Shown here one piece after another: positions 21,779 to 33,820 of a DNA stretch of 64,000 nucleotides. The DNA is taken from assembly GCA_038363925.1 (NCBI GenBank), contig JAQQWL010000011.1:5332001-5396000 (forward strand), given 5' to 3'. Both the position numbers and the translations under genes were made by a program. Origin of the DNA: Apiospora phragmitis (lineage: Eukaryota; Ascomycota; Sordariomycetes; Amphisphaeriales; Apiosporaceae). Under the pieces are notes generated by a model. The model made no database searches, was not told where the DNA came from, and worked only from the letters and a program-made list of their open reading frames with translations. Within the stretch, counting starts at the first letter, position 1. Each line of letters begins with the position of its first letter.

Positions 21779-22986
21779 ATGAAGCTCGCCGTCTTCGGTG
21801 CCAAGCCCTACGACATGCTCTACCTCACCACCGCGCACGCCGCGGAGCTGGCCCCGGAGGCCGGCATCGAGGTCATCTACCACGACTTCCCGCTCTCGCT
21901 CGAGACGGTGGAGCTGGCCCGGGGCGCCCAGGCCGTCTGCGTATTCGTCAACGACGCCGCCGACGGGCCCGTCCTCGAGGCCCTCGCGCAGTACGGCGTC
22001 AAGGCCGTCCTGCTGCGCTGCGCCGGCTACAACCACGTCGACCTCGAGGCCGCCGAGCGCCTCGACTTCTTCGTCGCCAACGTGCCCTCCTACTCGCCCG
22101 AGGCCGTTGCCGAGTTCGCCGTCGCGCTCATCCAGACCCTCAACCGGAACACCCACCGCACCTACAACCGCGTCCGCGAGGGCAACTTCAATCTGGATGG
22201 CCTCCTGGGCAGGTGAGCCACTCTCGGAAATCCTGGTCGCATATAGTAGATTAGAACTCCTTCCCCCGAGAAACAAGTCACGTGACTACACTGTCTTATT
22301 AACCCCCGGATCACTCTCGGGGATCCTGACGATAGGGCCTACCACTAACATTGCATGCATACTCTAGAAATCTACATGGGAAAACCGTGGGTCTAGTCGG
22401 AACGGGCAAGATTGGGGTTGCGTTGGCGCGAATTATGGTGGGATTCGGGTGCAAGGTGATCGCCTTTGACCCCTTCGAGAATGACGAGTTCAAGAAGTGC
22501 GGCGGGACCTATACCGACCTCGATGACCTCCTCGCGCAGAGCGACATCGTCAGCCTGCACTGCCCGCTGACGAAGTCCTCGAGGCACATCATCAACCGCG
22601 AGTCGCTGGCCAAGATGAAGCCCCACGCCATGCTCGTCAACACGTCGCGCGGCCCCTTGATCCATACCCGGGCCGTCATCGCCGCGCTCAAGTCGAAACA
22701 TCTGGGTGGCCTGGCGCTGGACGTCTACGACGGCGAGGGCGCCCTCTTCTACAAGGACCACTCGGGCGAGATCATCGACGACGACGAGCTCATGCGCCTG
22801 ACCACCTTCCACAACGTGCTCGTCTGCGGCCACCAGGCCTTCTTCACCGACGAGGCGTTGACGGAGATTGGAGCTTGCACGATACGCAATCTGGCCGACT
22901 TCGTTCACGGCCGCAAGTGCAAGAACTCACTTGTACTTCAGGGGCACGCGCTGGTGAAGAGGGACTCTGTTCCGGTCCGCATCTGA
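21779..22986 (+). CDS. D-lactate dehydrogenase-like 2-hydroxyacid dehydrogenase
   Basis: Two exons (21779-22212, 22368-22986) around a 155-nt intron encode 350 residues. The NAD-binding turn is GTGKIG at 156-161 in the context GKTVGLVGTGKIG. The catalytic set of the D-2-hydroxyacid dehydrogenase family is present: Arg239 (NTSRGPLI), Glu268 (DVYDGEGALFY) and His300 (CGHQAFFT). The form DVY...ALFY...DD..M.RL..F.NVL..GHQAF matches the bacterial LdhA branch (NAD-dependent D-lactate dehydrogenase, pyruvate to D-lactate) more than glycerate or formate dehydrogenases. It should be cytosolic; no targeting signal is seen. Exon 1 is extremely GC-rich at third positions compared with its flanks, which also creates long antisense frames. 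Transfer from bacteria is possible, but the intron and start context are fungal. Confidence 0.9.
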
Positions 22987-23339
22987 ACGTTCCTTACCGC
23001 AAGTTCATGCGTTGAGCCATTTCTAGTATCGGGCACTTCTTAGCTGCTAGTAGGGTACAACAGGCAGCACAGCAACCAAGAGGGCACCACACAGCATGGG
23101 TATCAGATTCGAGTTGTGCCCCGTAATGGGAAAAGGCTTCAGTCAAACGAAGAAATGTACTGCGTAAACTGCTTTAGGTAAACTTGAGAGCGTTGTAAAG
23201 TTTTATTGGTATTTTATCCGTCTAGTCGCCTATCCGTACCTACTTTAGATAAGAAAACACCCACCATTGACCCCACTTGTCAGAAAGGGGGTCAGGTGGG
23301 TGATGAACATGCAGTATATAGGCAAATAACACGCCTTTT
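22987..23339. other. Convergent intergenic spacer
   Basis: 353 bp between two converging genes; expected to hold both 3' ends. No feature was seen. Confidence 0.6.
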
Positions 23340-25666
23340 CTATCGTCTATATACCCCAGAAATAGTGTAGTCCTTTTTGGGGCCATTGACCGAGTACCCG
23401 AGTCTCCATTCCTTCAGATTGACAGCCCGGAACTTGAATTCGTACTTGACGTTGTAGAGATCCTCTATGCACAGATGGCTTGCTTTGGCGTGCCAACCCT
23501 TGTTCTGTGCTGCCTCATCATCGGCGTCCGGTACGATGAACTCGATGTCGTGGAACAGATAGTCGGCTCGCATGTTGTCGTCCGTCTTGGCGAACCAGAC
23601 GCTAAGCACATCCCGCGCTTCGTCGTACCTCCAGACGTAGCGCCGCGTGGCTCGAAACTTCATTCCGTTGCTGGCCGTGAAGTCGCCGTCTTCAATGTAC
23701 AGGTACTCCATGCCGAGATCATCCTGGTCTGCAACATTGCGGCCATCCGCTGTGCCTTGGCGCAGGAGGAACTTGGCCGTTCCGGCAAAGCGCCCACTGG
23801 GGTGGGATGGCAGCTTCGACACCAGATCGCGTTCCAGCTTCCATTCCCCCAACAAAGACCTGAAGACGGCCTGGGCGACAAATCTGGCTTTGGTCAAGCC
23901 ACCTAGAGCGGTTTCGTGCGTGCACGCTAGGTTCCTCTCTACCTCGGCAAGCTGCATCTGGGCCGCTCCCTCAGACACGTACCGGGCAGGTGTGAGGATA
24001 TCCATGCTCTTCCCATTTGCCAGAGGCGGTGTCTCTCGAGGTGCCGAGGCCTTCATCTCCAAGGCTTTCGCAAACTCTTGCATGAGAAACGCGTAGTCAC
24101 CCATCGGAAACTGTGACGATCGTGGGTCTGGACGAAGATCAAACACAGTTTGGATGGAATTATCACAGTCGAGTGCTTCTTTCAAGGCTGGAGAGGGCTC
24201 CGGTGTCGACCAAAGACGCGCAATGAATCGGGCTTGCATTTCCATCACACCCCAGTAAGGTGAGCGGTAGAAACCAACGAAGCCAAGAGTTGAGAGCGAA
24301 GGATGGTGTGTTCCGTGGAAAGCGAGAGCGACTGGTAGGTTCGGGTGCGAGGGAGCATATAAGATCGTCTCTAGAACATCCGACGGGAGAAAAGCCAGGG
24401 ATGGGCAAGGATCGAAGCCAGTCGCAAGGACAATGGCGGCGATATCCTCAATCTTCTCATTCGTAGGTGAAAGCACAGCCGTGTTCCCAGCGAGGGACGA
24501 CACTTTACCTTGGCTAACGGATATCATCCCTAATCTGACAAAATCGGCATAGTGACTGCTCATTGCCAGGAATGGCTGCTGTTCTACGAGGCCATCACTA
24601 ATTTTGATGTCCGGAGAAAAGTCGCCCTGGTCGGTCCCAAGCACTGATTGGAAGATCGAGTTAAACGTCTTAGCCGAATCCACGCTGATGTGTCCGGAGC
24701 TGTTGGTCAAGGGATGAGGCCGATTCGCTAAGTTGTAAGACGGCAGATCACAAGGGAGAAAAAAGGGGTGCTGCAGCTGCAGGCTTTGAAAAATACTTAG
24801 CAGCACACTCTGTTTCTAGGTGTGGGCATGGGTCTTACCTTGGCAGAAGTGAATAATGGAAAGACCCAGGAAGGTCTCTGAGCGACATGATGAACTGAAT
24901 ACTTTTCCGGGTTCTTGACAGGCTTTTCCCCAGCGCCATGCACTGCAGAGGAAAGGTGAGTGGCGATTGTGCCGGCGATCTCAATGCCTGACATCTGCCC
25001 GCCAACTACAAGGATCTTGTGTCCCTTGCGATTCCCTCCAGCTAGCAGACCCTTCAAATCCCGATACTTGCTGCTGTGTATTATGGGAATCTCAGCCTCT
25101 TCCGGCAAATAGTCGGGCCAGATCGGCCTGCCGAAGAAGCCGGTTGTGACAAGCAGATGGTCGAAGGTGTGAGATTGCGGACCCCCCTCAGACTCGGTCT
25201 CAACCTTCCAGGCGCCGTCCTGTTGTAACTCTGTTCGCACGACCGTGTGGCCCAGCCTCACGTCCGCACCTCCGTACTTTTCTGAGTAACGTTTGAGGTA
25301 CTGTCCTACCTGCCATGCCTTTGGCATCTGCGGGACATTGTCGTCCCATGCGAGGTCGCTGAACTGCACCGTGTGCTTGCTCTGGTTGGCCACCATCAGC
25401 GGATGGACTAACCCGGCAGTATCATCCTTCGTCAGCGGCCATAGTCCGCCGATCCGTGGCTGCGCATCATAGATTGTGACCTTGAAGGTGGCTGGAGCCA
25501 CATCGTGTAGCAGTGTCTTGGCTGCCACCAAGCCCGAAGGTCCAGCGCCTGAGGTCTGAGTAAGTCGGGTTGTATCGACGTGCTATAATCACGAGTTTAT
25601 GGTATACAAGCCGGGAAGAAATAGCTAAGGAACTGACTTACCGACAATACAGACGGTTTTCGTCAT
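23340..25666 (-). CDS. Flavin-containing monooxygenase fused to a DUF6314-like domain
   Basis: Three exons (25666-25642, 25548-24839, 24776-23340) give 723 residues. The first intron (25549-25641) splits the FAD motif GAGPSG at residues 9-14, and the second (24777-24838) follows FPLFTSAK. The NADPH motif is GGQMSG at 191-196, and ATGFDPCPSL is the second FAD/substrate motif. This is a class B flavoprotein monooxygenase, expected to insert one oxygen atom into a soft nucleophile or ketone. From about residue 550 (FRSLLGEWKLERDL) to the end is a separate beta-rich domain ending DYTISGVYRR, which I recognise as DUF6314-like. Its function is unknown and it could bind the substrate. The gene start lies only about 150 bp from the edge of the RIP block at 25819, so its promoter is short or shared with repeat DNA. 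Confidence 0.88.
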
Positions 25667-25818
25667 GGTTTAGTTCAAGGTTACCGAAAGGGCATAAAAG
25701 AAGGAGAGTGGGCAAGCGGGAGGGGAGGCTCGGAGTTTGCTCCACAACAGATGCTTGGGTGAGCACTGAACTAATTCCAATAGCTCGGTCGGTGGTGGGG
25801 GTTGTTACGCAGGTTTTA

Positions 25819-25910
25819 GTTAACCCCCTCATTACTTATATTAATCGAGGGATTAAATTTTTTACGCCTTGTATATTAAATAATATTAAACTATTTTAAC
25901 CTTTAGTTTA
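25819..25910 (+). repeat. Left terminal inverted repeat of the outer element
   Basis: Pairs with 46531-46622 over about 92 bp without gaps. Most of the mismatches are C/T or G/A transitions, as expected from RIP. Flanked by TA at 25817-25818. Confidence 0.8.
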
Positions 25911-26592
25911 ATTTATACGTATACTCAATATATATTTAATAAAAAAAAAATTAAATTTTAAAAAAAATTAAATTTAAAATTAATTAAAAAGTAAATATAA
26001 TATATAATATATAAAGTAAGTAAATTAAATTATATATATAATATAGTTTATTATTAAATATTTTACTTTTAATAATTATAATAAATAATATTCTTTTTTT
26101 ATCGTATTTATTATATTTAATAACGTTAAAGTTTATAAGTCTATTATAATAATTATACGCCGTAATATTTTTTAACGCTGTGTTACTATAATAACGTGGT
26201 CGTCTCGTATTAGCCTAGATTCGATTAATTTATTATTATTATTATTCGCCTTACTTCTCGCGGCGTTACTCGTATATACGAGTGTTAATTTTAATAGTGA
26301 GCTCTATATACGAAAGGAAATTATTAAGGGTATTAAGCCGGCTAAGTTCGTTTTTATATCCTTTTTTTAATCCGCGGTAATATATTATAATTTTCGTAGT
26401 TTTAATAGAATTTAAGCGAGTTATAATACGTTGAAATTTAGCGGTATAAAAGGCGGCTAATATTTTTTTATTTAAAATTTTCGAGCTTTTTTTTTACTTA
26501 TCGCTTTTTATAAAGGTTTTAAAAGAGTAATTTAAAGGTTTATTTAAAGCTATTATAACTTTTAAAAATCCGCTAAGCTTTTATATTATAGC

Positions 26593-26845
26593 AGGGCTAA
26601 GAAATCGCGGCTTAAGGCACGAACAGTTAATTATATAACATAGAGGGGTATAATATTAATTTTGCGATACGTTTCCATATACGATAGATTAATAATGAAT
26701 ATATACTCTTTAATATACACTTAGACGTTCGTTTCGTTACTCTTATAATGTTTTCCCCTTAAAAAAAAGGCCGCGTACAGGTAGCTTAATAAGGGGCTGA
26801 CCTGCGAGTGTCGACCACAGTCTATAGCAGTACGGATTATATGGT
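26593..26845. mobile_element. Short insertion in element A, family unknown
   Basis: About 250 bp present in A but absent at the matching place in B (near 41740). The right half (about 26760-26845) has normal base composition, unlike its surroundings. TATAGCAG occurs near both ends. Ends are approximate. Confidence 0.4.
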
Positions 26846-27046
26846 TTTATACGATATAGTTTAATTTATTAGTCGTTTTTTATAAGTTCTTTTAAATAAG
26901 GTTTAAACTAAGCGAGCGCTTTATTTTTAAAAAATAAAGTAGCGTAAATAAATCGTTAAGTAACGTTTTAAAACATCTCTTCGTAGAATTATTAATAGGC
27001 TTTAATTTAAACTAAAAAGTTTCGAAGGTTTTTACTCGTTTTATTA

Positions 27047-28871
27047 ACGTACCTTATAAATAAATTAAATATATAAGTGAATTAAACACTTTCGTTATAT
27101 TTTATTTAAATAACCTTTATATTTCTTTTCTTTTATAATATAATATAGTCGGTATTTAAAAGGGAAGTAAATACTTCTAGCTTTTTAAGCGTTTTAAAAT
27201 AACTTAAAATTAAGTCTCTAGCGTGCAACTTTAATATATAAAGTCTTTTATATAACCCTCCGTAATCGATAGCTCGGTCTCTTTATAAGACGCGAAATCT
27301 CTACGAAATCTCGGAAGTTAACGAATTTAAAAGAAGGAGCGATTATAAGATATATAATTAATTTAAATTCGCGATCGTTTCTTCCTTAGTTTAGCGGTAT
27401 AAAAGATATAGCGAATCGATTATTTCGTTAACGCGACGCGAGACGCGTCGGCGTTAATGAAGCTTCGAACTTTATATAATAATAACTAGACCTCCGAACG
27501 CGTTTTAATTATAAAATTAATTATTAAAGAGTTTTTTATAAAGATCTCGACGCTTATCGCGCGTAATTTACCTTTATATAAAATATAATTAATAAATATA
27601 AGATTTAAAAAAAAATATCTTTAACTTCGACGAGACCGGCTTTTTTATAAGTTAAATCTCGTTTAAAATAATCGTTATAACCTTTAATTAATACGAAAAA
27701 TTTAAAATAATTTAATAAAAGAATTAAGAATAGGTTATAATTATTTAAAATATTGAATTATACGGTTACGCTATCCCTTCGTATATTATATTTACCGGGA
27801 AAACGTACCTCTTTTCTTAATACGAAAATAACTTATTACCGAAAAATTAAATAATCGTAATTATTAAAAACGGCTAGACTACGAACGAGAGAGGCGAGGA
27901 CTAGATTCGATATTTCGATAAATATATAAAGTCTCGTATAAAAAGTATTTATCGCTTATTAATCCTTAATAACTATAAGAGTTATTATTTAATAACTTTT
28001 AAGCTTTATTATAAAAAGAACTCGATTATTATATTTTATATATTTTTTTATTTATCGTATAAGTTTTAACCTTTTAATATCGGCTGGTTTTATGCGTTAA
28101 AAAAGTTATACAAGAAAGAAATCGAGCGTTTTATACGGGCGTATCTTATTTATATCTTAAAGGAGGACTTTTTACTAGCGTTCTTAAAAGCGTTCTAAGC
28201 GATTTTTATTATTCTACATATTTAAGAAGGTTTTTAAAAAATAGGAGTTATATCGTATAACTTAGAATATATTATTTTATAATTAAATATAAAGCTACGT
28301 ACGCTAACGCCTCCGGCAACCTTTTTCGGCCTACTTATACTTTAGAAATTAAAGACTTTAAATAACTTAATTAAAACTTAATTTTAAACCGAGTATATTA
28401 AAAATCGAATCGCGTAATATTAAAATAACTTTTAGATATTAATTTTAATTAAACTTAATTAAACTACGAAACGTATAACGTAAATTATATAACGGCTCGC
28501 TTTATTATAAAATAAAGTAACCGTATTACGAGAAGTAAATAAAATACTTAGCCGACGCCGCCGTATAAAAAAGAAACGGCTATAAAATAAAAGATTACTT
28601 TATATATAAATTAAAAAAAAACGTTAATAAATAATTATAAAACGAATCGCGTTAAAAGAGTAATTATACGAGAACGTTTAAAACGCGCTTATAACGCTAT
28701 AAAATCTACGGAGAGCCCGGGTATAATACTCGTACTTATTAAAATAATATAAAAGTATTTAAAGATAAGGATTTCGATTAATTTTAAAATATTAAATATG
28801 TTATAATAGAATTAATTTATACTTAATTATACTAGGTTTTAAAAAGAGTTTAATTTATTTATAAGGTACGT
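27047..28871 (+). mobile_element. Fot1/pogo-like DNA transposon, copy 1 (RIP-inactivated)
   Basis: 1825 bp bounded by perfect terminal inverted repeats starting ACGTACCTTATAAATAAA, with TA on both sides (27045-27046, 28872-28873). Element B carries the uninterrupted site, confirming a TA duplication. Through stops, the plus strand still reads like a pogo-family DDE transposase: a degenerate match to the FQPFDxGWF block, an FLxAF helix, a conserved segment ending LRTPTPP-like, and a C-terminal zinc knuckle readable near 28700 as CGEPG followed by His/Tyr-N and a Cys position. This is a nuclear cut-and-paste transposase family; here it is inactive. Confidence 0.88.
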
Positions 28872-29270
28872 TAAATAATATTAATATATTAATCTTTATA
28901 CTTTTTTTAAGTGTAATAAAAGTTTAAATAATATTAATAATTATATAAAAAAGACGTACTTCCTCACGTGATTTATTAATATTATAAGGTGTTTATCTTA
29001 AAGTATTTTTAATTAAGAGCTCGTTATATTTCCTTTTAAGCTTAGCGTAGTAGTGCTAATAATTAACGTTCTTTTACTCGAGTTCTTTAATTCGTTTAAC
29101 TAGCGCTTACGATTTAAGGTTATTATCGCTATCGTCGCTATCGACCTTTATAATAGGGTCTCGCTAAGCGGTGCTAAAGGTGGAGATAGAATCTTTCCTT
29201 ATTAAATAGTGTTGCTAGGGCTAGGTATAAATATAGTTCTTATAAGGCTATTACTCGAGGGTTTAAATAA

Positions 29271-29402
29271 TTATTACGATCGGCGGGTTAGTCCCCCGCG
29301 GGGTAGCACTTAAGGCGTATAATTAAATAGAAATAACCGTTTAGTTATTTTCGAAGCTTTTACTTTATAACGTAGTAGTTAATTTAAATATATTATAATA
29401 GT
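29271..29402 (+). repeat. Short interspersed repeat, RIP-mutated copy
   Basis: About 132 bp inserted into element A relative to element B. It contains GATCGGCGGGTTAGTCCC and is repeated in inverted orientation at 33690-33820. Differences between the copies are nearly all C-to-T or G-to-A in this copy. Confidence 0.65.
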
Positions 29403-29432
29403 AATAACTTATAAAAATAAAAGTAATTAAAA

Positions 29433-32022
29433 TATAATAAACGTTATTCGAGTTTTAAGTAAAACTTAGTAAAAAGTATTTAAATTTAACGTACCCCATG
29501 GTTTAATTAACTACACGGTCTAATTAACTATTTTCTCGTAATTTTTAATAATTAAGTTTATTTCATCTCTTTTTTATTATTTTATTATAATTAGTAATTA
29601 AAAAGAAAGCGATATATAATTAATACTTTAAGCGCTTCGAAATAGTTTTAAATTAAGTCTTTAATTTATAATATAAGTTTATAATATCCCTTATATAACT
29701 TTACGCTTTCGATATCGCGGCGGTATTTTACGATAAGATATACGATTATTAACGTAAAAGCTTACTATTTTTAAAAAAATATATAATAATTCGGTATATA
29801 ATTGAACTAAATTCGCGATCGTTTCCTCCCCGGATAAGTAGTATTAAAGATATAGCGAACTAATTATTCCTTTAACGCAACGCGAGACGCGTTAGCGTTA
29901 ATTAAGCCTCTAACTTTATACGATAATAACTAAACCTTTAAACGCGTTTTAATCGAAGAATCGATTATTAAAAAGTCTTTTATAAAGATCCCGGCGCGTA
30001 TTACGCGTAATTTATTTTCGTATAAAATATAATTAATAAATTTAAAATCTAAAAAGAAGATATTTATAACTTTAACGAGACCGGCTTTTTTATAAGTTAA
30101 ATCTCGTTTAAAATAATCGTTATAACTTTTAATTAATATAAAAAGCTTAAAATAATTTAATAAAAAAACTAAGAATAAGTTATAATTATTTAAAACGTCG
30201 AATTATACGGTTACGTTATCTTTTCGTATATTATATTTATTAAAAAAATATACCTCTTTTTTTAATACGAAAATAATTTATTATTAAAAAATTAAATAAT
30301 CGTAATTATTAAAAACGGCTAAATTACGAACGAAAAAAACGAGAACTAAATTCGATATTTTAATAAATATACGAAAACTTATATAAAAAATATTTATTAC
30401 TTATTAGTTTTTAATAATTATAAGAGTTATTATTTAATAATTTTCGAACTTTATTATAAAAAAAACTTAATTATTATACTTTATATAACTTCTTATTTAT
30501 TATATAAATTTTAACCTTTTACTATTAGCTATTATTATATATTAAAAAGGTTATACGAGAAAGAAATCAAGGGTTTTATATAAGCGTCTATTATTTATAT
30601 CTTAAAGGAAGACTTTTTACTAGCGTTTTTAAAAGCGTTCTAGGCCACTTTTACCGTTTTAAATATTTAAGGAGGTTTTTAAAAAGTAGGACTTATATCG
30701 TATAATTTAAAATATACTATTTTGTAATTAAATATAAAGCTATGTATATCGACGCTTCCGGCGACCTCTTTCGGCTTATTTATACCTTAAGAATTAAAGA
30801 CTTTAAATAATTTAATTAAAACTTAATTTTAAACCGATTATATTAAAAATCGAATCGCGTAATATTAAAATAGCTTTTTAATATTAATTTTAACTAAGCT
30901 TAATTAAATTACGAAAAATATAACGTAAGTTATACACCGGCTCGCTCTATTAGAAGGTGAAGTAACCGTACTACGAAAGGCGAATAAAATGCTTAGCCGA
31001 CGCCGCCGTACGAAAAAGAAACGGCTATAAGATAAAGGATCACTTCGTATATAAGCTAGAAAAAACCCATAGTTTTAAAAGGATATTAATAAATAGTTAT
31101 AAAACGAATCGCGTTAAAAGAGTAGTCGTACGAGGACTTTTAAGACGCGCTTACAGCGCTATAAAATCTGCGGAGAGCCCGGACATAATGCTTATACTTA
31201 TTAGAATAATATAGAAGTATTTAGAGATAAGAATTCCGATTAATTTTAAAATATTAAATACGTTATAACGAAATTAACTTATACTTTATTAAATAAAGTC
31301 TTTAAAGGTGGTTATTTAAACCGTATAGTTAATTAAACCGTGAGGTACGTTATATTAATAATACGAAAAAGTATTTAAACGAGCGATAAAAAAAACGCCT
31401 TATTAATATAATAAATAATAACTCTTTCGTTTATAAAATAATAATAAAAGTAGTTTAATAAAACAATTTATATAATAAAATTATTAAGGCTATTTACTTT
31501 ATTAATAAATTAAATTAATATTTAAATTAATTATTAAAATAAAGAGTATTTATATAAAATATATAAGGAATATTTATTATTATATATCTCGTTTCTCTTT
31601 TATTAATATCTTTAATTCCTAAGGATCTCGAGGGTTTCGCGAGATCTCGTGAGCCGGCTCTCTAGATCTCGTTAAGATCTCGAGAGCTGCTAACCTCTTA
31701 GTTATTTTATTTTTACGTAACCTAAGTTAATTATTCGTTTAATTTATACGATCCTAGTTTATTTAAGCTTAATTATCCGGTTTTAATTATTTAAACCTAG
31801 TTATCTAGTTTATTTTAATCGTTTAATATTATTATTACTTTACCTCGTGCTTTTTTTTAATAACTATTATCGCGTTTTTAATAAATAGGTCCGTTATTAT
31901 TAATAAGTCGTAAGCGTTAACTAAATAAAGCTAGCTTATATTAAATCTCGTATATATTCTAAGGCATTGTAGAGCCGTGTCGAAAGTGGGTTTAAGTCAC
32001 ATGGTTAAGCTAAGTTATAATA
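29433..32022 (-). repeat. LTR of Gypsy element A (interrupted by pogo copy 2)
   Basis: Starts with the RIP form of TGTAACGAACG at 29433 and ends at 32022 with the RIP form of GGTCGTAACA. Removing pogo copy 2 and one TA leaves about 726 bp. It matches the LTR at 43322-44056 in inverted orientation (for example the AGCCGTG...GAAAGT stretch) and, more distantly, the LTRs of element B. Confidence 0.7.
29489..31350 (+). mobile_element. Fot1/pogo-like DNA transposon, copy 2 (RIP-inactivated)
   Basis: 1862 bp with inverted ends ACGTACC...GGTACGT (about 40 bp alignable, including GGTTTAATTAACTA) and TA at 29487-29488 and 31351-31352. It is the same family as copy 1 over its whole length, including the zinc-knuckle region near 31165 (GGAGAGCCCGGACATAAT). 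It sits inside the LTR of element A; element B shows the empty site. The coding strand is plus and the frame is broken throughout. Confidence 0.87.
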
Positions 32023-33689
32023 CTAAGCCGAACGTTATAATAATTATATTAAATAAATATTAATAATTTAAAGCTTTTATTAATAAGAAATTAAAAATAA
32101 GCTTATTACTTTATATATAAAAGGATTACGAAATGATTTTAAAAAAAGAAAAATACATTTTCTTATACTAATTTATAAACTTAATTAAAAATATAAATAA
32201 ACTTTAAAGAAATATATTATAAAAACCTTTAAAAAAGGAATTATATAACTATTTATATTACTAATAAGTTTTCTTATCCTTTTTATATTAAAAAAAGTAA
32301 GGACGAGAAACTTAAATAGCGTATATATATCGATTATTAAAAGCTTAACGAAATTATTATTAAAAACCGGTACCCTCTTCTTTTAATTAATAACTTATAG
32401 AATAAATTACTACACGTTAAAATCTTCTCGGTACTTAATCTCCTTAATATATATAACTTAATCCGTATTAAAAAAAAGAAGAGTAGAAAACCGCGTTTTA
32501 TATTAAATACGAATATTTCGAATATTAAGCTATATTATTTAGTTTAACTAACGTATTAATTGTTATAAATTATAATTAACAACGTTTTATATAAATACCT
32601 CGATAAGTTTATCGTAATATACTTTAATAATATTTTAATCTATTTCGAGGATAACGAGTAGTATAAAGAGCACGTAAAGTTAATATTTTAAAAGTTATAA
32701 AACATTACTTTATTAATTAATTTAAAAAAGCGAGTTTTATTAACGATTAGTTATATTTATAAAATATATAATATCCTTTAAAAAAATTCGAATAAAACCA
32801 TCGAAAATTTTAATAATTAAAAAATAACCCACGCTTATAAGCGCTATAAAAGTTAAATCTTTTTTTAAATTAGTTAATTATTATCGGATTTTTATACCCG
32901 GATTTAATAAGTTAATAACATTTTTAATAAACTTAATAAAAAGGATAAATTATTTTAATAAACGAAAAAAGAAGCCGAAACCTTTTACGCTATAAAAAAA
33001 CGTATTTTAACGAATTAATACTTCGTATAATAAACCTTATAAAACCCTTTAAAATTAAAACTAACGTATTAAACTATACGATTAAAAAGTAATTAAATTA
33101 ATAAAGCGATAATAAAAAGTCGCACCTTATCATATTATTTTTTAAAAAACTAAATAAACTAAAGCTTAATTATTAAGTATATAATAAAGAATTAATAGCT
33201 ATTATTAAAGCTTATAAAAAATAAAGATATTATTTTAATAAAATAATAAAACTAATAAAAATTTATATCGATTATAAAAACCTTATAATATTTATTATTA
33301 TTAAAGAATTAAATAAATAATAAATATAATAGTTTAAATTCTTATTAAAATTTAAGCTTATTATTATTTATTATAAAAGTAACGAGAATAGTCGTGGCGA
33401 CGTATTAAGCCGATAATTAAACTATTAAGAAAAAGTCTTATTTAAAACCCGAATTATTTTAACTTACGATTAAAATAATAACTTTACGTTATTACGTTAA
33501 CTAAACGCTACGAACCGCGTTTAATATAATAACGACTAAGTTATTAAATTTAAATAACTTAACCGGACCCTTAATTTTATTAATTATATTAAAGATTACT
33601 TCGAAGACTATAATAGCCTCATTTTTATTAAAATAAGATTTATATCCTTAACTAATCTCGCGAGAACTTCGTTAAGGAACTCTACGAAC

Positions 33690-33820
33690 ATGTTATAGTG
33701 CCTGTGAACTAACCACTGAGCTATAAAGCAAAAGCTTCGGAAATGACTCTTCGGGTTATTTCTGTCTAATTCTACGCCTTAAGTGCTACCCCGCAGGGGA
33801 CTAACCCGCCGATCGTAATA
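33690..33820 (-). repeat. Short interspersed repeat, unmutated copy
   Basis: About 131 bp of normal composition inside fully RIP-mutated pol sequence. On the minus strand it reads ATTACGATCGGCGGGTTAG at one end and TTTATAGCTCAGTGGTTAG near the other; TAGCTCAGTGG is a perfect match to a tRNA A-box. No B-box in the right order is evident, so a tRNA-derived SINE is possible but not shown. Its short length may be why RIP spared it. Confidence 0.6.

Larger units (their letters stand above)
26070..32022 (-). mobile_element. Gypsy element A, truncated (gag-side region plus 5' LTR)
   Basis: From about 26070 rightward the sequence parallels 41200-42347 of the complete element B, which is the part of B next to its 5' LTR and therefore its gag side on the minus strand. 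It then enters an LTR at 29433-32022. The alignment is interrupted by a roughly 250-bp insertion near 26593-26845, pogo element 1, a short repeat at 29271-29402 and pogo element 2. The pol part and left LTR are missing. The sequence to the right of the LTR (32023 on) is not purine- or pyrimidine-tract-like, which supports the right-hand LTR being the 5' LTR. All frames are destroyed by RIP. Confidence 0.65.

Noticed and set aside
21761..22276. 171-codon antisense frame in the dehydrogenase exon
   Set aside because: It is the mirror of a very GC-rich coding exon and has a repetitive Gly/Val/Asp composition typical of such shadows.
4792..25666. A secondary-metabolite gene cluster built on the regulator, P450 and FMO
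   Set aside because: No PKS, NRPS, terpene synthase or other core enzyme lies between them, and large gaps and unrelated genes intervene.
33690..33820. A functional tRNA gene
   Set aside because: Only an A-box-like word is present; I could not fold a cloverleaf or find a B-box in the right place.
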